Assembly: GCA_012934845.2 (NCBI GenBank)
Contig: WNNJ02002886.1
Coordinates: 59,604 to 123,603 of the forward strand
Length of the DNA: 64,000 nt
Origin: Pomphorhynchus laevis
Taxonomy: Eukaryota; Acanthocephala; Palaeacanthocephala; Echinorhynchida; Pomphorhynchidae
Reading direction: 5' to 3'
In this document: one piece after another, positions 21,745 through 32,996 of the stretch
How positions within the stretch are numbered: the first letter of the stretch is position 1
Layout of the letters: each line of letters starts with the position of its first letter
Position numbers and translations under genes: made by a program
Notes under the pieces: model-generated
What the model saw: the letters and a program-made list of their open reading frames with translations, nothing else
Databases searched by the model: none
Told to the model about the DNA's origin: nothing

Positions 21745-22375
21745 ATATTTTTACGTGGCAAATGCATGACGGCGCACACTTACATGACCACGAAGAAAAA
21801 ACAAACAACGCTAAATCGTGTGTCGAGGTGGAACGAAGGAGGTATTTGAATAGAATAAAGGAGGGAGCGAGGCCGACGTCGAGTGGGAGATGATTCCAGG
21901 CGAGGAGAGCGGCGACGAGAAAGGATCGAGGACCGTAGTTGTTAGAGTAAGAGGGAATGATGGAAATGCAGCGATATAGAGGTGGGGCAAGTGTCGTTTA
22001 AGAAATGGAGGTTGATGAACGATGGGGATCCGAAAGCGATCAGACGAAAAGTTACGAGAAGGCGGAGTTTGATGCGGCTGTGGATGGTGGGCCATGAGAG
22101 TTGGGCAAGATATGTGGAAGTGTGGTCGAAGCAACGGAGACAAAAGAGCACTCGAACGGCGGATTTGATTATTCGTTGTAGGGGTAGGATGATGGATTTT
22201 GGAGAATTGGCGAAAAGGCTAAGGCAGTAATCGATTTTAGGGAAAAGAAGCGAAGAAGTGGCATACAAGAACGGAAGTTGATAAGGGGGTGGATACGGCG
22301 GATGTTATGGAGAATTAAGTTAGACGAGCGGACCTTGTCTCGAACGAAGGGTTTAAACAACAAAAGAATTGTCAA
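21745..22375 (-). mobile_element. LINE family C, 3' fragment C2
   Basis: Minus-strand pieces follow the L2/CR1-like RT tail: VRSSNLILHNIRRIHPLINF, KIDYCLSLFANSPKSIILPL (compare LDYCNSLL.GLP), QRIIKSAVRVLFCLRCFDHT, then a frame change and the 3' UTR with the complement of GCAAATGCGTGCC-like sequence seen in C1. Several frameshifts. It is the longest copy of this family here. Confidence 0.75.
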
Positions 22376-22460
22376 ACCAATTTTATAAGAGGGTTTTAAT
22401 TTTATGAAACCGTTTTTGAGAGGGTTTAAACAACTAAAGAGATGTCAAACCAATTTTATG
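22345..22460. repeat. Two-copy direct repeat, 71-base period
   Basis: GGGTTTAAACAAC, then GTCAAACCAATTTTAT, occurs at 22345-22386 and again at 22416-22460 at the upstream end of C2. Confidence 0.75.
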
Positions 22461-22827
22461 AGATAATTGTTAGCAGCTATACTTAATGAACCCGAAATTT
22501 TTTAATTTATGCAGAGTTTTCAAGCTTTATGTGAGATCATTGAAAAAGCTCTTAAAAAATTATAAAAAATAATTTAAATAATTATTCATAATTATCATGA
22601 AAAAATATACAATCAATGTGTTTATTGATGTTCAATTAGTGGAATGATACAAGCAGATTCCACACAAGGCCACTCGAAATTAGTTGTATATCTATGCATA
22701 TTATATTATAAATATTATTATATTATTATAAATTATATTAATTATATAAATTATATTATTATAATATCATTATATTATAAATATATTATATTATATTATC
22801 TTTTTGAAGAAAATCAGTTTAAAATTC
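22461..22827. other. AT-rich spacer
   Basis: Near-pure A/T microsatellite-like sequence at about 22690-22800. No gene. Confidence 0.55.
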
Positions 22828-22897
22828 TTGATTAAAACTACTTACAAACAAATAATTTAACAGCATAAATACACAATAACCATATACAATTACAATT

Positions 22898-23995
22898 ATG
22901 GGCAGACGTAAGGGAAATGACATTCCTGAAAATATATCAAGACAAGTAGGATGTGATGGCTGCAATGTCTGGACTACAGTAACTGTTCCGCATAAAGATC
23001 CTGATACATTGAGTAGAAGAAAATTCATATGTGGTTTTTGTACTGCGTCGATCGTATTTTGTAGTTCATTGACATCAGCAAAGGACAATGCTCATTTTAA
23101 CTTAAAGACACGTAGGTTTCATAAACAAATTATTGACAAAGAATCTAGCATATGCCAGAGCAAAATCACTACGCCGATGTCGTTACACTCCTATTCAAAA
23201 AAAACGAACCAGACGTAATAGATGGTCCAAGTTCGACTCGCATTTGGACACGAGGACAAAGACATTCACGGACAGTGTATAAACAAAGAAGTAATATCAA
23301 TAACAGCACTGTGATGGCAAACGACAAGGATAAAGTTACACCTTAGAGTATTACTAATAAATGGCCCTCACCTTTATCTGACATATTTGCGGAACACAGT
23401 CCTAACAACCACAATATATTGATTTCTACTCCTGTTCCACCAAAGAATGTATTGAAGCAGCCTTTAAGTCGAAAGCAGACAAGAGACGATGCTAGAGTGT
23501 GCAATGATGTGGCAGTCGGAAATGAAAATGAAATCCAAGCATTTGACAGATAATACATTTGTTGAAATTATCAATATTACGAATCGTGCTATAAACAGAA
23601 ATAATTGCGTAATTTTTGCTAACATCACTGAATCTTCTGCAGACCACGTTCAGACCAGTGTGGATGATGACGTAGTTTCTATTCGTAAGGGCTTTTCGGA
23701 TATATTTGTTCAGGGCAAAGAGGATATTGCGCGTAGTCTCAATGTCAAAAGCTTATTTCGTCTTCGTAAAAAAGCACATAAACCACGATTACTTAAAGTA
23801 GTATTTGATTCTGCAGATAATACAAGAGCAGTTTTAGCTAGAGGTTATTACTTGAAAGGTAAGACGACAAAAATTTTAAAGATCGCTCGGTTGAGGAAAG
23901 ATTTGCTTAATAATGCTCGTGCTAATCTAGCATGTAGAAGATCGAATGGAGAGACTGATCTAATGATAAGAAATTTTCGAGTAGTTCGTCGGTGA
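22898..23995 (+). pseudogene. B2 ORF1 with PHD-like Cys motif
   Basis: It starts MGRRKGNDIPENISRQ, then GCDGCNVWTTVTV and SRRKFICGFC: C-x2-C-x2-W followed by F-x-C-x2-C is the second half of a PHD finger, a feature known in ORF1 of some CR1-clade LINEs. Frames change near 23150-23220 and again before 23489. The last part (23489-23995) ends GETDLMIRNFRVVRR, the same C-terminus as in B1 and B6. Confidence 0.75.
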
Positions 23996-24149
23996 CCATT
24001 CGTGCGTTGGTGAGTTTGGAGAGTTCTTCGAGGGATTCCTTTTTACAATTAGGAAATCTAGCGCGCATTGATATCACATCCAACATTACTACTCAATCGC
24101 CCTCTGTTTCTTATATTACTGTCGCCTATACTAATTTAAGGAGTATTTT

Positions 24150-25485
24150 TCCCAAAAAATAATGAACTTAAGGCATGGGTAATCTCAAATGAATCAGCGA
24201 TCCTGGCTCTCACTAAAACATGGTTGCATCGTGATATCCCCGATGTTTCAATTGTTATTATGGGATATAATTTGGTGAGAGCTGATAGAGAGTCTCAGAA
24301 GGGTGGAGGTGTTGCGCTATATATTACGACATCCTTAAATATTATTTCCACTCGTAAATGTAAAAATGAACTGGGCACGTGTGAGTTTCTCTCAGTCATT
24401 GTTTCACACTTAGGAGGTCCCTTAGGTATTGCCGTGTGCTACAGGTCGTCGCAATCATCCGTATTGAATCATGATTTCTTTAAACTAATTAGTCACTGTT
24501 ATGAGCTTGAAGAATATCTATTGGTTGGCAATTTTACTATACCCTCAGCTGGACACATCGGGAATTATGTTTTGGATAGTGGTTCTTCCAAGTCAGATGT
24601 AGATTTGTAGAATTTTCTTACAAATGATCTCACGTTAGAACAACATGTGCAGTTGCCCACCAGATTCGCGCAAACCAGGAATCTTGTCTAGATTTGGTAT
24701 TTTCCAAATTAATTACAAGTGTGGGTAATATGAGCTATCATAGTCCTATTGGATTGATCGATCATTGCATGATCTTATTCAATTATTTTCCTAGGTGTAT
24801 GATCCCAAAAGTGGAAAATCTGATAGTGTCGAAAATATCTTGGCAACAAATTGATGAAGATTCATTACGAGAGGCGGCACTAGGAAAATCATTCAACTGT
24901 GCTATTGAAGACATTGAGGTAAGGTGGCATGTTATTGAATTATGTTTAGTAGTTCTTGCAGATAAGTTTGCACCACTCCTTAGAGTACCAAAAAGTAAAG
25001 CTAAATATCCTCCTTGGTTTAACACTGAATTGCGATATGCTCTCACACGTAGGAATCGACTATTTAAACTAAGCCGTCATCAGTTTATTTTTAAAAAACG
25101 GTATACAATGTTTTGTAATTTCGCCAATCGCCTTAAGATTACAAAAAGGCAAAGTTTTGAAGATCAAGTAGCTTTACAAATTGATATAGAATCAAAAAAA
25201 TCGGGCTTATGTGCAAGGATCTGTCATTAGTTTATTTTTAAAAAGCGGTATACAATGTTCCGTAATTTCGTTAATCGCCTTAAGATTACAAAAAGGCAAA
25301 GTTTTGAAGATCAAGTAGCTTTACAAATTGATATAAAATCAAAAAAATTGAACTTATGTGAAAGGATTCAGAGCTCTGCTACCAGCTATTTCATCTTTAA
25401 GAGACGGGACACTCGTGTGACATCGCCAGACAGCATGGCGGAAGTGTTTGCATCCGCTTTTGAGCTAACGCCGTGTTTTATCTAG
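24150..25485 (+). pseudogene. B2 endonuclease and linker, broken
   Basis: Endonuclease motifs NLRSIF, ALTKTWLHRD, ADRESQKGGGVALYI and VGNFTIPSAG (degenerate GDFNxP) up to 24610, then another frame from 24694 with IGLIDHCMILF. The linker repeats: 25082-25228 and 25229-25375 are near-identical copies (49 codons each, in frame) containing FVNRLKITKRQSFEDQVALQ. The reading stops at 25485. Confidence 0.78.
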
Positions 25486-25599
25486 CGTATGTGGAGATGC
25501 AGCAACACAACTGGTAGAAATTGATTCTCCAGTTTTAACGATAACAGCACATGAGGTTTTTGTTGAATTGGCTAGGTTATCTAGATCATGAGCAGCATG

Positions 25600-26249
25600 T
25601 CCATATGATAAGCCAAAACATGCGCATCGGACATATACACATCAATTCGTCATATACCATTGACGGAATAGAAATTGAAACAGTTTCCCTATTTTAAGCC
25701 CTTGGAGTGATCGTAAATAGAAGCTTATTGACCATCCCACATACCAGTCACACAGTTGCTAAATGCCGTCGAATTTTAGGACTTATTAGAAGGACCATTG
25801 TACAGCTTGACCCATCCAGTTTTAAGTTAATTTACAATGCTTACGTCTTATCTTTAATGAGATACGCTTCACCTGCCTGTCACCCTCAAACTACGACAGA
25901 GATGAACCTGTACGAATCCATATTACGCAAGGCCACACATTTTATACCAATCCAACGCAAGTTCTCATTCATTTTTTGACTTCACGCACTTAGTGTGAAC
26001 ACAGTGAAGAAATCTTTAAAGTCCTCTGATTTAATGTTTGTGTGGACAACGCTTAATGTTCAAAAAGGGCAGAGAGAACATGTTTGTCGTAAACTGTTCG
26101 AACTCCGAAATTCAAACAGATTAAGGGGACATCACTTCACGTTAAAGACACACATTCGTCCACGAAGAAGATTTGACACAATTGTCAACCGAACTTGGAA
26201 AAGCTGGAATAAGCTACCAAGTCAAGTGGTTTCGGCCTCCAGTAATTAG
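25600..26249 (+). pseudogene. B2 RT C-terminal region
   Basis: After the deletion the sequence resumes past the YADD box. From 25707: TVAKCRRILGLIRRTIVQLD, YVLSLMRYASPACHPQTTTE, an in-frame TGA at 25977-25979, then LFELRNSNRLRGHHFTLK and TWKSWNKLPSQVV. This is the LRGH and WNxLP tail of CR1/Jockey RTs. Confidence 0.82.
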
Positions 26250-26370
26250 TCCTTCAAGAAAAGTTTGAAGAATGTACCAACTTAGAACAATCGGATTTTC
26301 ATTGACATCTGTTTTTTACCCTGTACCCAGCCTGGACGAGCTCTACGCTCTTTTGCTGCTGTTGTATTTA

Positions 26371-26699
26371 ATAATAATATTTGCTCATCTAGTAGTGCGT
26401 TATAATTTTATATTGTGATTTATGAAATTCCAATTATAACTGCATTTTTTAAAATTAAACAATAATTCAAATTACCTATATTTTTGATCTTATACCATTT
26501 TCTTGCTAATTTAATCAATAATATGTTTTACGCAATCCTGTGATTATCAATATTTTTTAAAATATAATTTTTTAATATTATTAAATAAATCACAAATGTC
26601 TCTAAAAAATTTTTATAAATTTTTTAATGGGTATAAATATTATTATATAAAATTAGCCGTAAACTAATTAACAAAAATAAGAATATATCTCGATATTTT
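26371..26699. other. AT-rich spacer
   Basis: No gene or repeat recognised. Confidence 0.5.
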
Positions 26700-26759
26700 A
26701 TTCTAAATTTGTTAGTTATGAAGTTGAAGTCAAATGCAACTTTATGTAAATATTTTTTT

Positions 26760-27350
26760 ATTTTTTATATTTTATATAAAATTAATGTACCTAAATTGCC
26801 TGAGTGCACATTGTTTTGTTATATCCTCTTGACTAGATCGCGTTGTATGTACATATCCGAGCACTTTTACAACATCAGACACATTGATCGTCTCACTTGT
26901 ATGGCTAAAATGCTCCATTGTTCTCAATAATTGAGAACGTCCGACTTTCGGCATAGTCGCTTTTGCAATTTCTGTAAATGTTTGCTTAGCAATTTTTAGA
27001 GATGTCAGCATTCTTGGGAATTACTATCTTGACTGCCCATCGCCTATTTTGACTTAATTATCGTAATTTCACTTTGTAACTTTGAAAGAGATGGAATATT
27101 TTCAGCTAAAGAGATACTGTCACGAACAAATACTTGCTGGTTTTCTATATGTGACTTCAATTTGAGCAATTCGTCTTTCATACTTGCAATATTGTTTGCT
27201 GCGCAAAAGCAACAAAATGCATTTTGATCCAGAAATCCTAGTGGAACCCTTTTGGGAACAAAACTGGTAACCATACATGACAGCCTTGTGTGGGACATTC
27301 GACTTGATGCTAGGAACCATCTTATTGGTAATATGTATTTCCCTGTGACA
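26760..27350 (-). mobile_element. Family B ORF1 fragment B5, abutting the 3' end of B3
   Basis: The minus strand, across frames, gives VECPTQGCHVW and PLGFLDQNAFCCFCAANN, the PHD-like motif region of B ORF1 (compare VECSMADCSVW in B6). It is followed by a helical region, ELLKLKSHIENQQVFVRDSI, and, below a stop at 27044, LKIAKQTFTEIAKATMPKVG. Nothing downstream of ORF1 is present. Its 5' side begins where B3 ends, so the two are head to tail. Confidence 0.6.
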
Positions 27351-27354
27351 TTAT

Positions 27355-28812
27355 TATATTTTCGACAACAAAAAGAGCTTAAACAGCTCGAACATGTTGG
27401 TTCACAATAGGGAAAACAGAAGAAAAATTGAAAAATAAAACGAAATAATGTGAAATTCAGGCATGACGACAACGCATCATCAGGTAATTTCGCAACCGTC
27501 GTTTAAAACTCCCCAGGTTACCATTTATCGTCACAGCAGGTAGACCATTCCAGATAGGTAAAATTTTATCATGCATTGTTGATATTCGTTTATTGAAGGC
27601 TCGTATTCTCTTCAGCATATCGTTGTGACCACGTAGGCGATCGTTGGTTCTTAGCTCAAACGTGTCCTTGCAACAGTGGCCTGGGGTGATCAAGCAACTC
27701 CACACGAGCATCAGATCATTAAATTTTAGTGAAATTTTCACTGCGGGAACGTCAAGACAGCGCAGGCTTTCCTCGTAAGGTAACGAACGTATGGACCGCA
27801 CCAAATGTGCACACCGATGGAGAATGTGTTCGTAAGCGTCCAGCTTAAGCTGGAACTGAGGGTGAGCAACGACGGACCCATACAGCATGTGTGGGATAAT
27901 TTCGCATTTGTAAAGGGTACGCAATCCCACAGAATCAAGATGACCGAATACCCTACGTACTAGACCGAGGAGGCGAACGCATTTGCTTACAACATGATCG
28001 ACATGAGAGCGGGAGCCTAAATCACTAGTTACAATCACACCCAGGTCCGACATTTGCGAGACCTTTACAATCTGACAGCCATCAATTCGGTAGCTACCAC
28101 TGAAGGTCCATTGTCCAATATGTAGATGGAAACATTTCGCAGGGTTCACTTTGAGGCCGACAGCATTGCACCATCGAGAAACCATCTCGACATCTTTCTG
28201 GAGTATAGTTGCATCACTGAGACTATTCAATGAACGCCATATTTTGTGGTCGTCAGCGTACATAAGACACTGCGAATTTATGACAGAAGGGAGTGAGTTG
28301 ATGTAGACGTTGAAGAGTAGTGGGTTGATTACACACCCCTGAGGAATCCCTACAAACATAGGACGCCATTTAGACAAGACACCGCCGATCTTGAATGCGA
28401 AGAAACGAGATGTTAGGAATGAATGCAGCCATTTATGGATATTACCTATGATACAGTAGTGCCAAAGTACTGAGAGTAGAATGTCATGTTTCACACAGTC
28501 GAAGGCTTTAAACAGATCAAAGAAAAGCACATCGAGTCCAACACCTGATCGCATGGAATCAGCCCAACTGTGTCTTGATGTTGCAAGATTGGTGATCGTA
28601 GATCTGTTCTTCCTGAATCCATGTTGTACATCACTGAATATATTGAGACTTTCAAGATGGAAACGGAGAGCTTTATCAATTAGTTTTTCGAGAACTTTAC
28701 AAGCCACACAAGTGAGACTGATAGATTGGTAATTATTCACAGAAGTGCGTTCGCCCTTCTTAAACAGTAGAAGAATTAGAGACTTCTTACAGTCATTAGG
28801 AATTATGCCACA
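27355..28812 (-). mobile_element. LINE family B, 5'-truncated copy B3
   Basis: It contains only the RT part of ORF2, its 3' UTR with the GAGCT-GTTTA-AGCTC loop (27375-27389) and an ATAATAATG-like tail. Truncation is at about 28812. It faces B4, whose 5' end lies about 170 bases away, in head-to-head arrangement. Confidence 0.85.
27457..28812 (-). CDS. B3 reverse transcriptase, uninterrupted
   Basis: Open from the truncation point through GIIPNDCKKSLILLLFKKGE to the stop at 27457, about 450 codons, with the first Met at 28740. Motifs in order: ISLTCVACKVLEKLI, QHGFRKNRSTITNL, LFFDLFKAFDCVKHD (motif A), VGIPQGCVINPLLF, CLMYADDHKIW (catalytic box), NPAKCFHLHIG, MSDLGVIVTSDLG, LRGHNDMLKR and IWNGLPAV. 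No stop or frameshift, so it is the youngest-looking B sequence here, although without its endonuclease it cannot be autonomous. Confidence 0.88.
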   Translation of the reverse strand, partial: CGIIPNDCKKSLILLLFKKGERTSVNNYQSISLTCVACKVLEKLIDKALRFHLESLNIFSDVQHGFRKNRSTITNLATSRHSWADSMRSGVGLDVLFFDLFKAFDCVKHDILLSVLWHYCIIGNIHKWLHSFLTSRFFAFKIGGVLSKWRPMFVGIPQGCVINPLLFNVYINSLPSVINSQCLMYADDHKIWRSLNSLSDATILQKDVEMVSRWCNAVGLKVNPAKCFHLHIGQWTFSGSYRIDGCQIVKVSQMSDLGVIVTSDLGSRSHVDHVVSKCVRLLGLVRRVFGHLDSVGLRTLYKCEIIPHMLYGSVVAHPQFQLKLDAYEHILHRCAHLVRSIRSLPYEESLRCLDVPAVKISLKFNDLMLVWSCLITPGHCCKDTFELRTNDRLRGHNDMLKRIRAFNKRISTMHDKILPIWNGLPAVTINGNLGSFKRRLRNYLMMRCRHA

Positions 28813-28984
28813 TAATTACATTCTGATTTGTATTATTAGAAGTTGTATTAGACGAATTTCCAATTGTCAAAGACCGCACAGGAATTACTACATGATTGTT
28901 TCAGAAACATAATTGATTGAAAAATAAACAACAGATAAGATTGCACCGCAATCTTATTGAAAAGCGCGCACTAGGATTCTCAAC
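28813..28984. other. Spacer between B3 and B4 with a small hairpin
   Basis: ATAAGATTGC, ACC, GCAATCTTAT is a perfect 10-base-arm hairpin at about 28936-28958. Otherwise featureless. Confidence 0.6.
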
Positions 28985-28986
28985 GG

Positions 28987-30414
28987 ATGAAAAGGGAAAT
29001 GCACAAAGCCATCGATTCTTTACTAAAGATGTATCTTCTACCCAAGATACACAAAAACATCTTTGGCGCCCTCCGCCTAAGACGTGAAATATTCACTGTT
29101 TCACCTTGCCTCAATGTCGATCGGTGTATTCTTGAATTTCGAAAATCTCTTCGCGATTCTTCCTTCAAGTTAAGCACAAATAATGGTGGTTTAAAAATCA
29201 TTTACTCGAATATTCGTAGTCTACTTAATAAGTTAGATGAAATAAAATGTCTCTTTCAAGATATCGTACCAGATGTAGGTTTTTTCACAGAATCTTGGCT
29301 TAGTTCGTTAATAGCAGACGTAGATATATTCATTGAGGGATACAGCATAAGTAGAAGTGATAGAACAGGCAAGAACGGAGGAGGTGTTATCGCGTATATC
29401 TCTAATAGGCTTCAATTCCGAGTAATTGAAACTCTTAGTGATGCTATTAACCATAATGAAGCATTGTGTATTAGGCTATATTGTTAACACCCAATAACGG
29501 TATTGACTGTGTATCGTTCTCCAAGATCAAACACAGATGGCATAGCTGCTTTGATGGAGAGAAGTAGTTATTGTGATAGATTTGTTGTACTCGGTGATTT
29601 CAACATGCCATCTGTCAATTGGGTAAATTACACTTCCAATGACTCGGATGTCGAGAGTTTGAAGCTACTTGGCTTAAAAAACAGCTTGGCTCTTAAGCAA
29701 CATGTCAGTCAGATTACAAGATTCTCACTGGATTCACATTCACTTTTGGATTTATGTCTTACTGTACCATATGACATTCTCGATATATTAAGCTATCTGG
29801 ACCCAGTAGGTCATTCATATCATGTGGTAATTTCGATTGGTCTGAGTGATGTCTACTCACATGGCGTAAATCCGACGTCGTCTGTGAACGCATTCAGAAC
29901 TGACTTTGCTCTAGTAAATATATATCTCGTTGCGGTAAAGTGGTTGGATGCTTTTGATGTTGGCGTCGAATATTCATGGCAGTTTTTCAGGGATACTCTG
30001 TACCACCTCCTTAATCGTTTCTCACCTCTTCAGAGTAAACACTGTTTGACATCGATCTCACCGCCTTGGTTTAATAGCGACATAAAACATGCTTTAAAGA
30101 TGAGACGTAAGGCCTTTAATGACTATCGTAAAGACATAGCTAATTTCAGCACTTATAAGAAATGGCGAAACCTCGTTACGTCCATGAAGCGAACTGGTAG
30201 GCGATCTTTCGAAAAACAGCTAAGTATAAACTGTCACCGTGATCCCCGCTCTTTCTTTAGGTATGTGACTGCTAAGCATACACGCTGTAAACCTATAAAT
30301 TGCATACAACGTGACGATGGGAAATTCATAACTGATTCTTCGCAGATATCAAATATGTTTAGAAATCATTTCCATTCTTTGAATCTTGACCATAAAGGAT
30401 GTGACAATGGGTGA
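28987..30414 (+). pseudogene. B4 endonuclease and linker, one in-frame stop
   Basis: It reads NGGLKIIYSNIRSLLNKLDE, PDVGFFTESWLSSLIADVDI, SDRTGKNGGGVIAYI, an in-frame TAA at 29485-29487, then VLGDFNMPSVNW (intact GDFN), DSHSLLDLCLTV and a degenerate SDH (GHSYHVV). The linker carries PPWFNSDIKHALKMRRKAFN and RRSFEKQLSINCHRDPRSFF. A frameshift near 30390-30414 moves into the RT frame. Confidence 0.88.
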
Positions 30415-31980
30415 TCCGTGTACATTTGAATCGCCCGGAGATGATACCAGAGACCTCTTCCGATGTGATGATGTTCTCCAAGAGCTTCGGAAACTTAAAT
30501 GTAAAGCAGGTGCGGGTCCAGATGGCTTACCGCCCGTATATTTGCGCAACATCGCTGACATAATATGTAATCCGCTTTACAATATTTTCTCTGAGTCTGT
30601 TGCTTTTGGCGTTGTTCCTTCTGATTGGCAGAATTCCATCATCTGTCCTATTTATAAGAAAGGGGATAGTTCGTCCATTGACAATTATAGGCCTATTAGT
30701 CTCACTTGCGTGTGTTGTCGTGTGCTAGAGAGATTGATTAAGCGACGAATAATAGAATTTCTAAATAGATTTCAAATTTTGAACCTAGCACAGCATGGCT
30801 TCCGAAATGGTTATTCCACGACTACTAATCTTGTACATGCACGTGAAAATTGGTATCACTATTATGATCAAGGTATACCAGTTGATGTCATTTTCTTTGA
30901 TTTCTCAAAAGCGTTCGACTCAGTTAATCACACGCGTCTTATTGAGAAGTTGGAGCACATTCATCTTGATGAGAGAATCATAAACTGGATTCGTGTATTC
31001 CTTTCCAACCGACAAAGTGTCGTACGAGTAAGTGAGTCGCTGTCGAGTCCATTTCCAGTGTTGTTAGGTGTTCCACAGGGAAGTGTATTGGGTCCCATCT
31101 TATTCAGTCTTTATATCAACGATTTGATACCAAATATCAGCTCATTCATTTTATTATATGCAGATGATCTTAAAGTTTGGCGACCTATTATTTCCGATCT
31201 TGACAAACAGCATTTACAAAGCGACGTCGACGTTATATCCAATTGGTCTATACGAAATCACTTGAGGATCAATTCCGCTAAATGTACATGTATGCGTATA
31301 TCACGAAGATCATGTGATTATCTTGGAGGTGAGTATCAGTTTGGTTCAATTAGTATCGAAAGAACTCACTCATATAAAGATTTGGGAGTTTGGGTTTGTG
31401 CTGACTTATCCACTCGAAAGCATTCAGACTACGTGTGTTGCATTACAAAACGCTTAATAGGACATACTCGTCGAGCTCTGATAGGCATAGATCCGTTATG
31501 TTACCATACCCTAGCAAATACGTTTTTCTTGAGCCATATCTTAAAAGCATCGCCAGCTTGTTATCCCGAAACTACTTATGAGCGTCGTGCATTGGAGAAA
31601 GTGTTCAGATCAACAACTAAATTAGTCTCAGGGCTGCATATTTTTGGCTACGGAAACACCTCCAGATATTAAATATTTCTTGTCTGCGAAATATCCGTGA
31701 CAAGCGAGAGAGATCTCTTATTTGGAAAATTCTGCACACTAAAGATCATCCACTGTCACATCTACTGCAACTGAGAGGTCAACCTTCGCTTCGCGGACAC
31801 CCTCTTATGCGGAAAACACAAAGGTACATGCATGCAGTTTCATGCTTTGCCAAACGAGTCGTACGATCTTGGAATTCGCTTAAGAGTGCGACCGTTTTGT
31901 CGTCTACTGCTTCAAGTTTTTGCGCCCTACTGGATGATGACCTTTCCTTCTCAAGACAACGGTGGGATTTTCAGTAGTTT
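30386..31980 (+). pseudogene. B4 reverse transcriptase, one late frameshift
   Basis: Open from 30386 to 31672: KAGAGPDGLPPVYL, NYRPISLTCVCCRVLERLI, QHGFRNGYSTTTNLV, FFDFSKAFDSVNHTRL, LGVPQGSVLGPILF, LLYADDLKVWRPI, SAKCTCMRIS and YKDLGVWVCADLS. Near 31650 the frame shifts and the tail continues LRGHPLMRKTQ and VVRSWNSLKSATV to about 31978. All catalytic motifs are intact. Confidence 0.88.
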
Positions 31981-32123
31981 ATCTGATGAGGGAAAGACAA
32001 ATCGACTCTTCTCTTCTTCTTATTCTTCAGCCTTTGTCCCGCTTTGAGGCAAGGTCGACTAAAGGACAAATCGACTCTTATTCTTTTTATTTCTTGTGAA
32101 GCAACTTGTAAAGCAACTTTCCG

Positions 32124-32245
32124 TCCTTTATCGCATTCAAACACCTCCTCCGTTCACATCTTCTCGACACATGGTTTACATTTTTGTTTTGTTGTGGCCA
32201 TGTAAGAGTGCGCTGGCACGCATTTGCCACGTTTAATAAATCTTT
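32124..32245 (+). mobile_element. LINE family C, 3' end C3
   Basis: Only the last part: IAFKHLLRSHLLDT followed by the 3' UTR with CTGGCACGCATTTGCCACGT, as in C1 (13230-13362). It begins directly after the B4 3' region, so B4 may carry a foreign 3' end or C3 may have inserted beside it. Confidence 0.75.
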
Positions 32246-32980
32246 TTTCTTAAAGAGCCTCGGCTCAATTTGTTGTCAATTAATTTTTTTCTGAAAGAAA
32301 AATTTATTTTTACAGAAATAAAAATATACAAAGTTTTAAAGTTTGGGTATATATACATTAGTTTTTAATCAATTCTTTTCGTTGTTTTCACTCAAACCTA
32401 ATCCACGAAATCCAAATTTACACGATTTCGTCGTAGACAAAAATATGATGTTTTGGATATTGCTATTGCAATCTTTGTTTTCATTTGATTTATGCATATA
32501 GCATAGTCAATATTTTATCGTGTGGCTCTCTTGCGGGAAATGTTTTGTAAGACTTTGTTTGCTTTATATCCAATTCCACCACTGGTAGTCAGTATAAACG
32601 GATGAAACACTGCTTTTTCTATCTTCGAAATCCGTTCTGCATATTTTGCCATTTTCTGGATTGGTGATAATTATGGCCAGCAGATGGTCCTGATATATAG
32701 GAAGGAGCATGACACTTAAAAATACAGATGTCCAAAAAGGACCGATCCCTATTTCCGTGATCAGTACTGCTGAAAACAATATCTAGACGAGCCTCTCTTG
32801 CCTCAACGGTTATACATAAGCAACACCGTTTAGCATATCAGGTCTATATTTAATCATGGGATCAAGTAGGTCTAGGCTTATTCCTTATTATTTCGTTTAA
32901 TTGACCAACTTTAATGTATCCGTTTATTTTTCATTTTACTTCATTTAATCGATCGATTTGTTATAAATCAAGTTTTCACT
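32246..32980. other. Spacer, no gene recognised
   Basis: A minus-strand open stretch at 32564-32779 (ILAIIITNPENGK-like composition, KSSVSSVYTDYQWWNWI end) is short and matches no family I know; I do not call it a gene. Confidence 0.45.
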
Positions 32981-32996
32981 GTTAAAAGACAGTCCA

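Larger units (their letters stand above)
22828..26370 (+). mobile_element. LINE family B, copy B2, RT core deleted
   Basis: The 5' end carries TTGATTAAAACTACTTACAA at 22828, shared with B6 at 36224, so the copy is probably not 5' truncated. It holds ORF1, an endonuclease, a linker with a 147-base tandem duplication and the RT C-terminus. The palm motifs (LDFSxAFD to YADD) are missing. It ends with the GAGC-TCTAC-GCTC loop (26338-26350) and an AATAATA tail. Confidence 0.85.
28985..32090 (+). mobile_element. LINE family B, copy B4
   Basis: It carries nearly all of ORF2 on the plus strand with only one stop and two frame changes. The start is near 28985 without a recognisable ORF1. The 3' region after 31978 does not show the family stem-loop and is followed at 32124 by a family C 3' end. 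The repeated GACAAATCGACTCTT near 31997 and 32069 marks a small duplication in its 3' UTR. Confidence 0.82.

Noticed and set aside
22690-22810. Origin or matrix attachment region in A/T tracts (also 118-200, 51910-51980, 52390-52430)
   Set aside because: Such tracts are everywhere in this genome and give no specific signal.
27044-27472. Minus-strand 142-codon open frame as a host gene
   Set aside because: Its first part is the B3 3' UTR including the stem-loop, and the rest is a family B ORF1 fragment.
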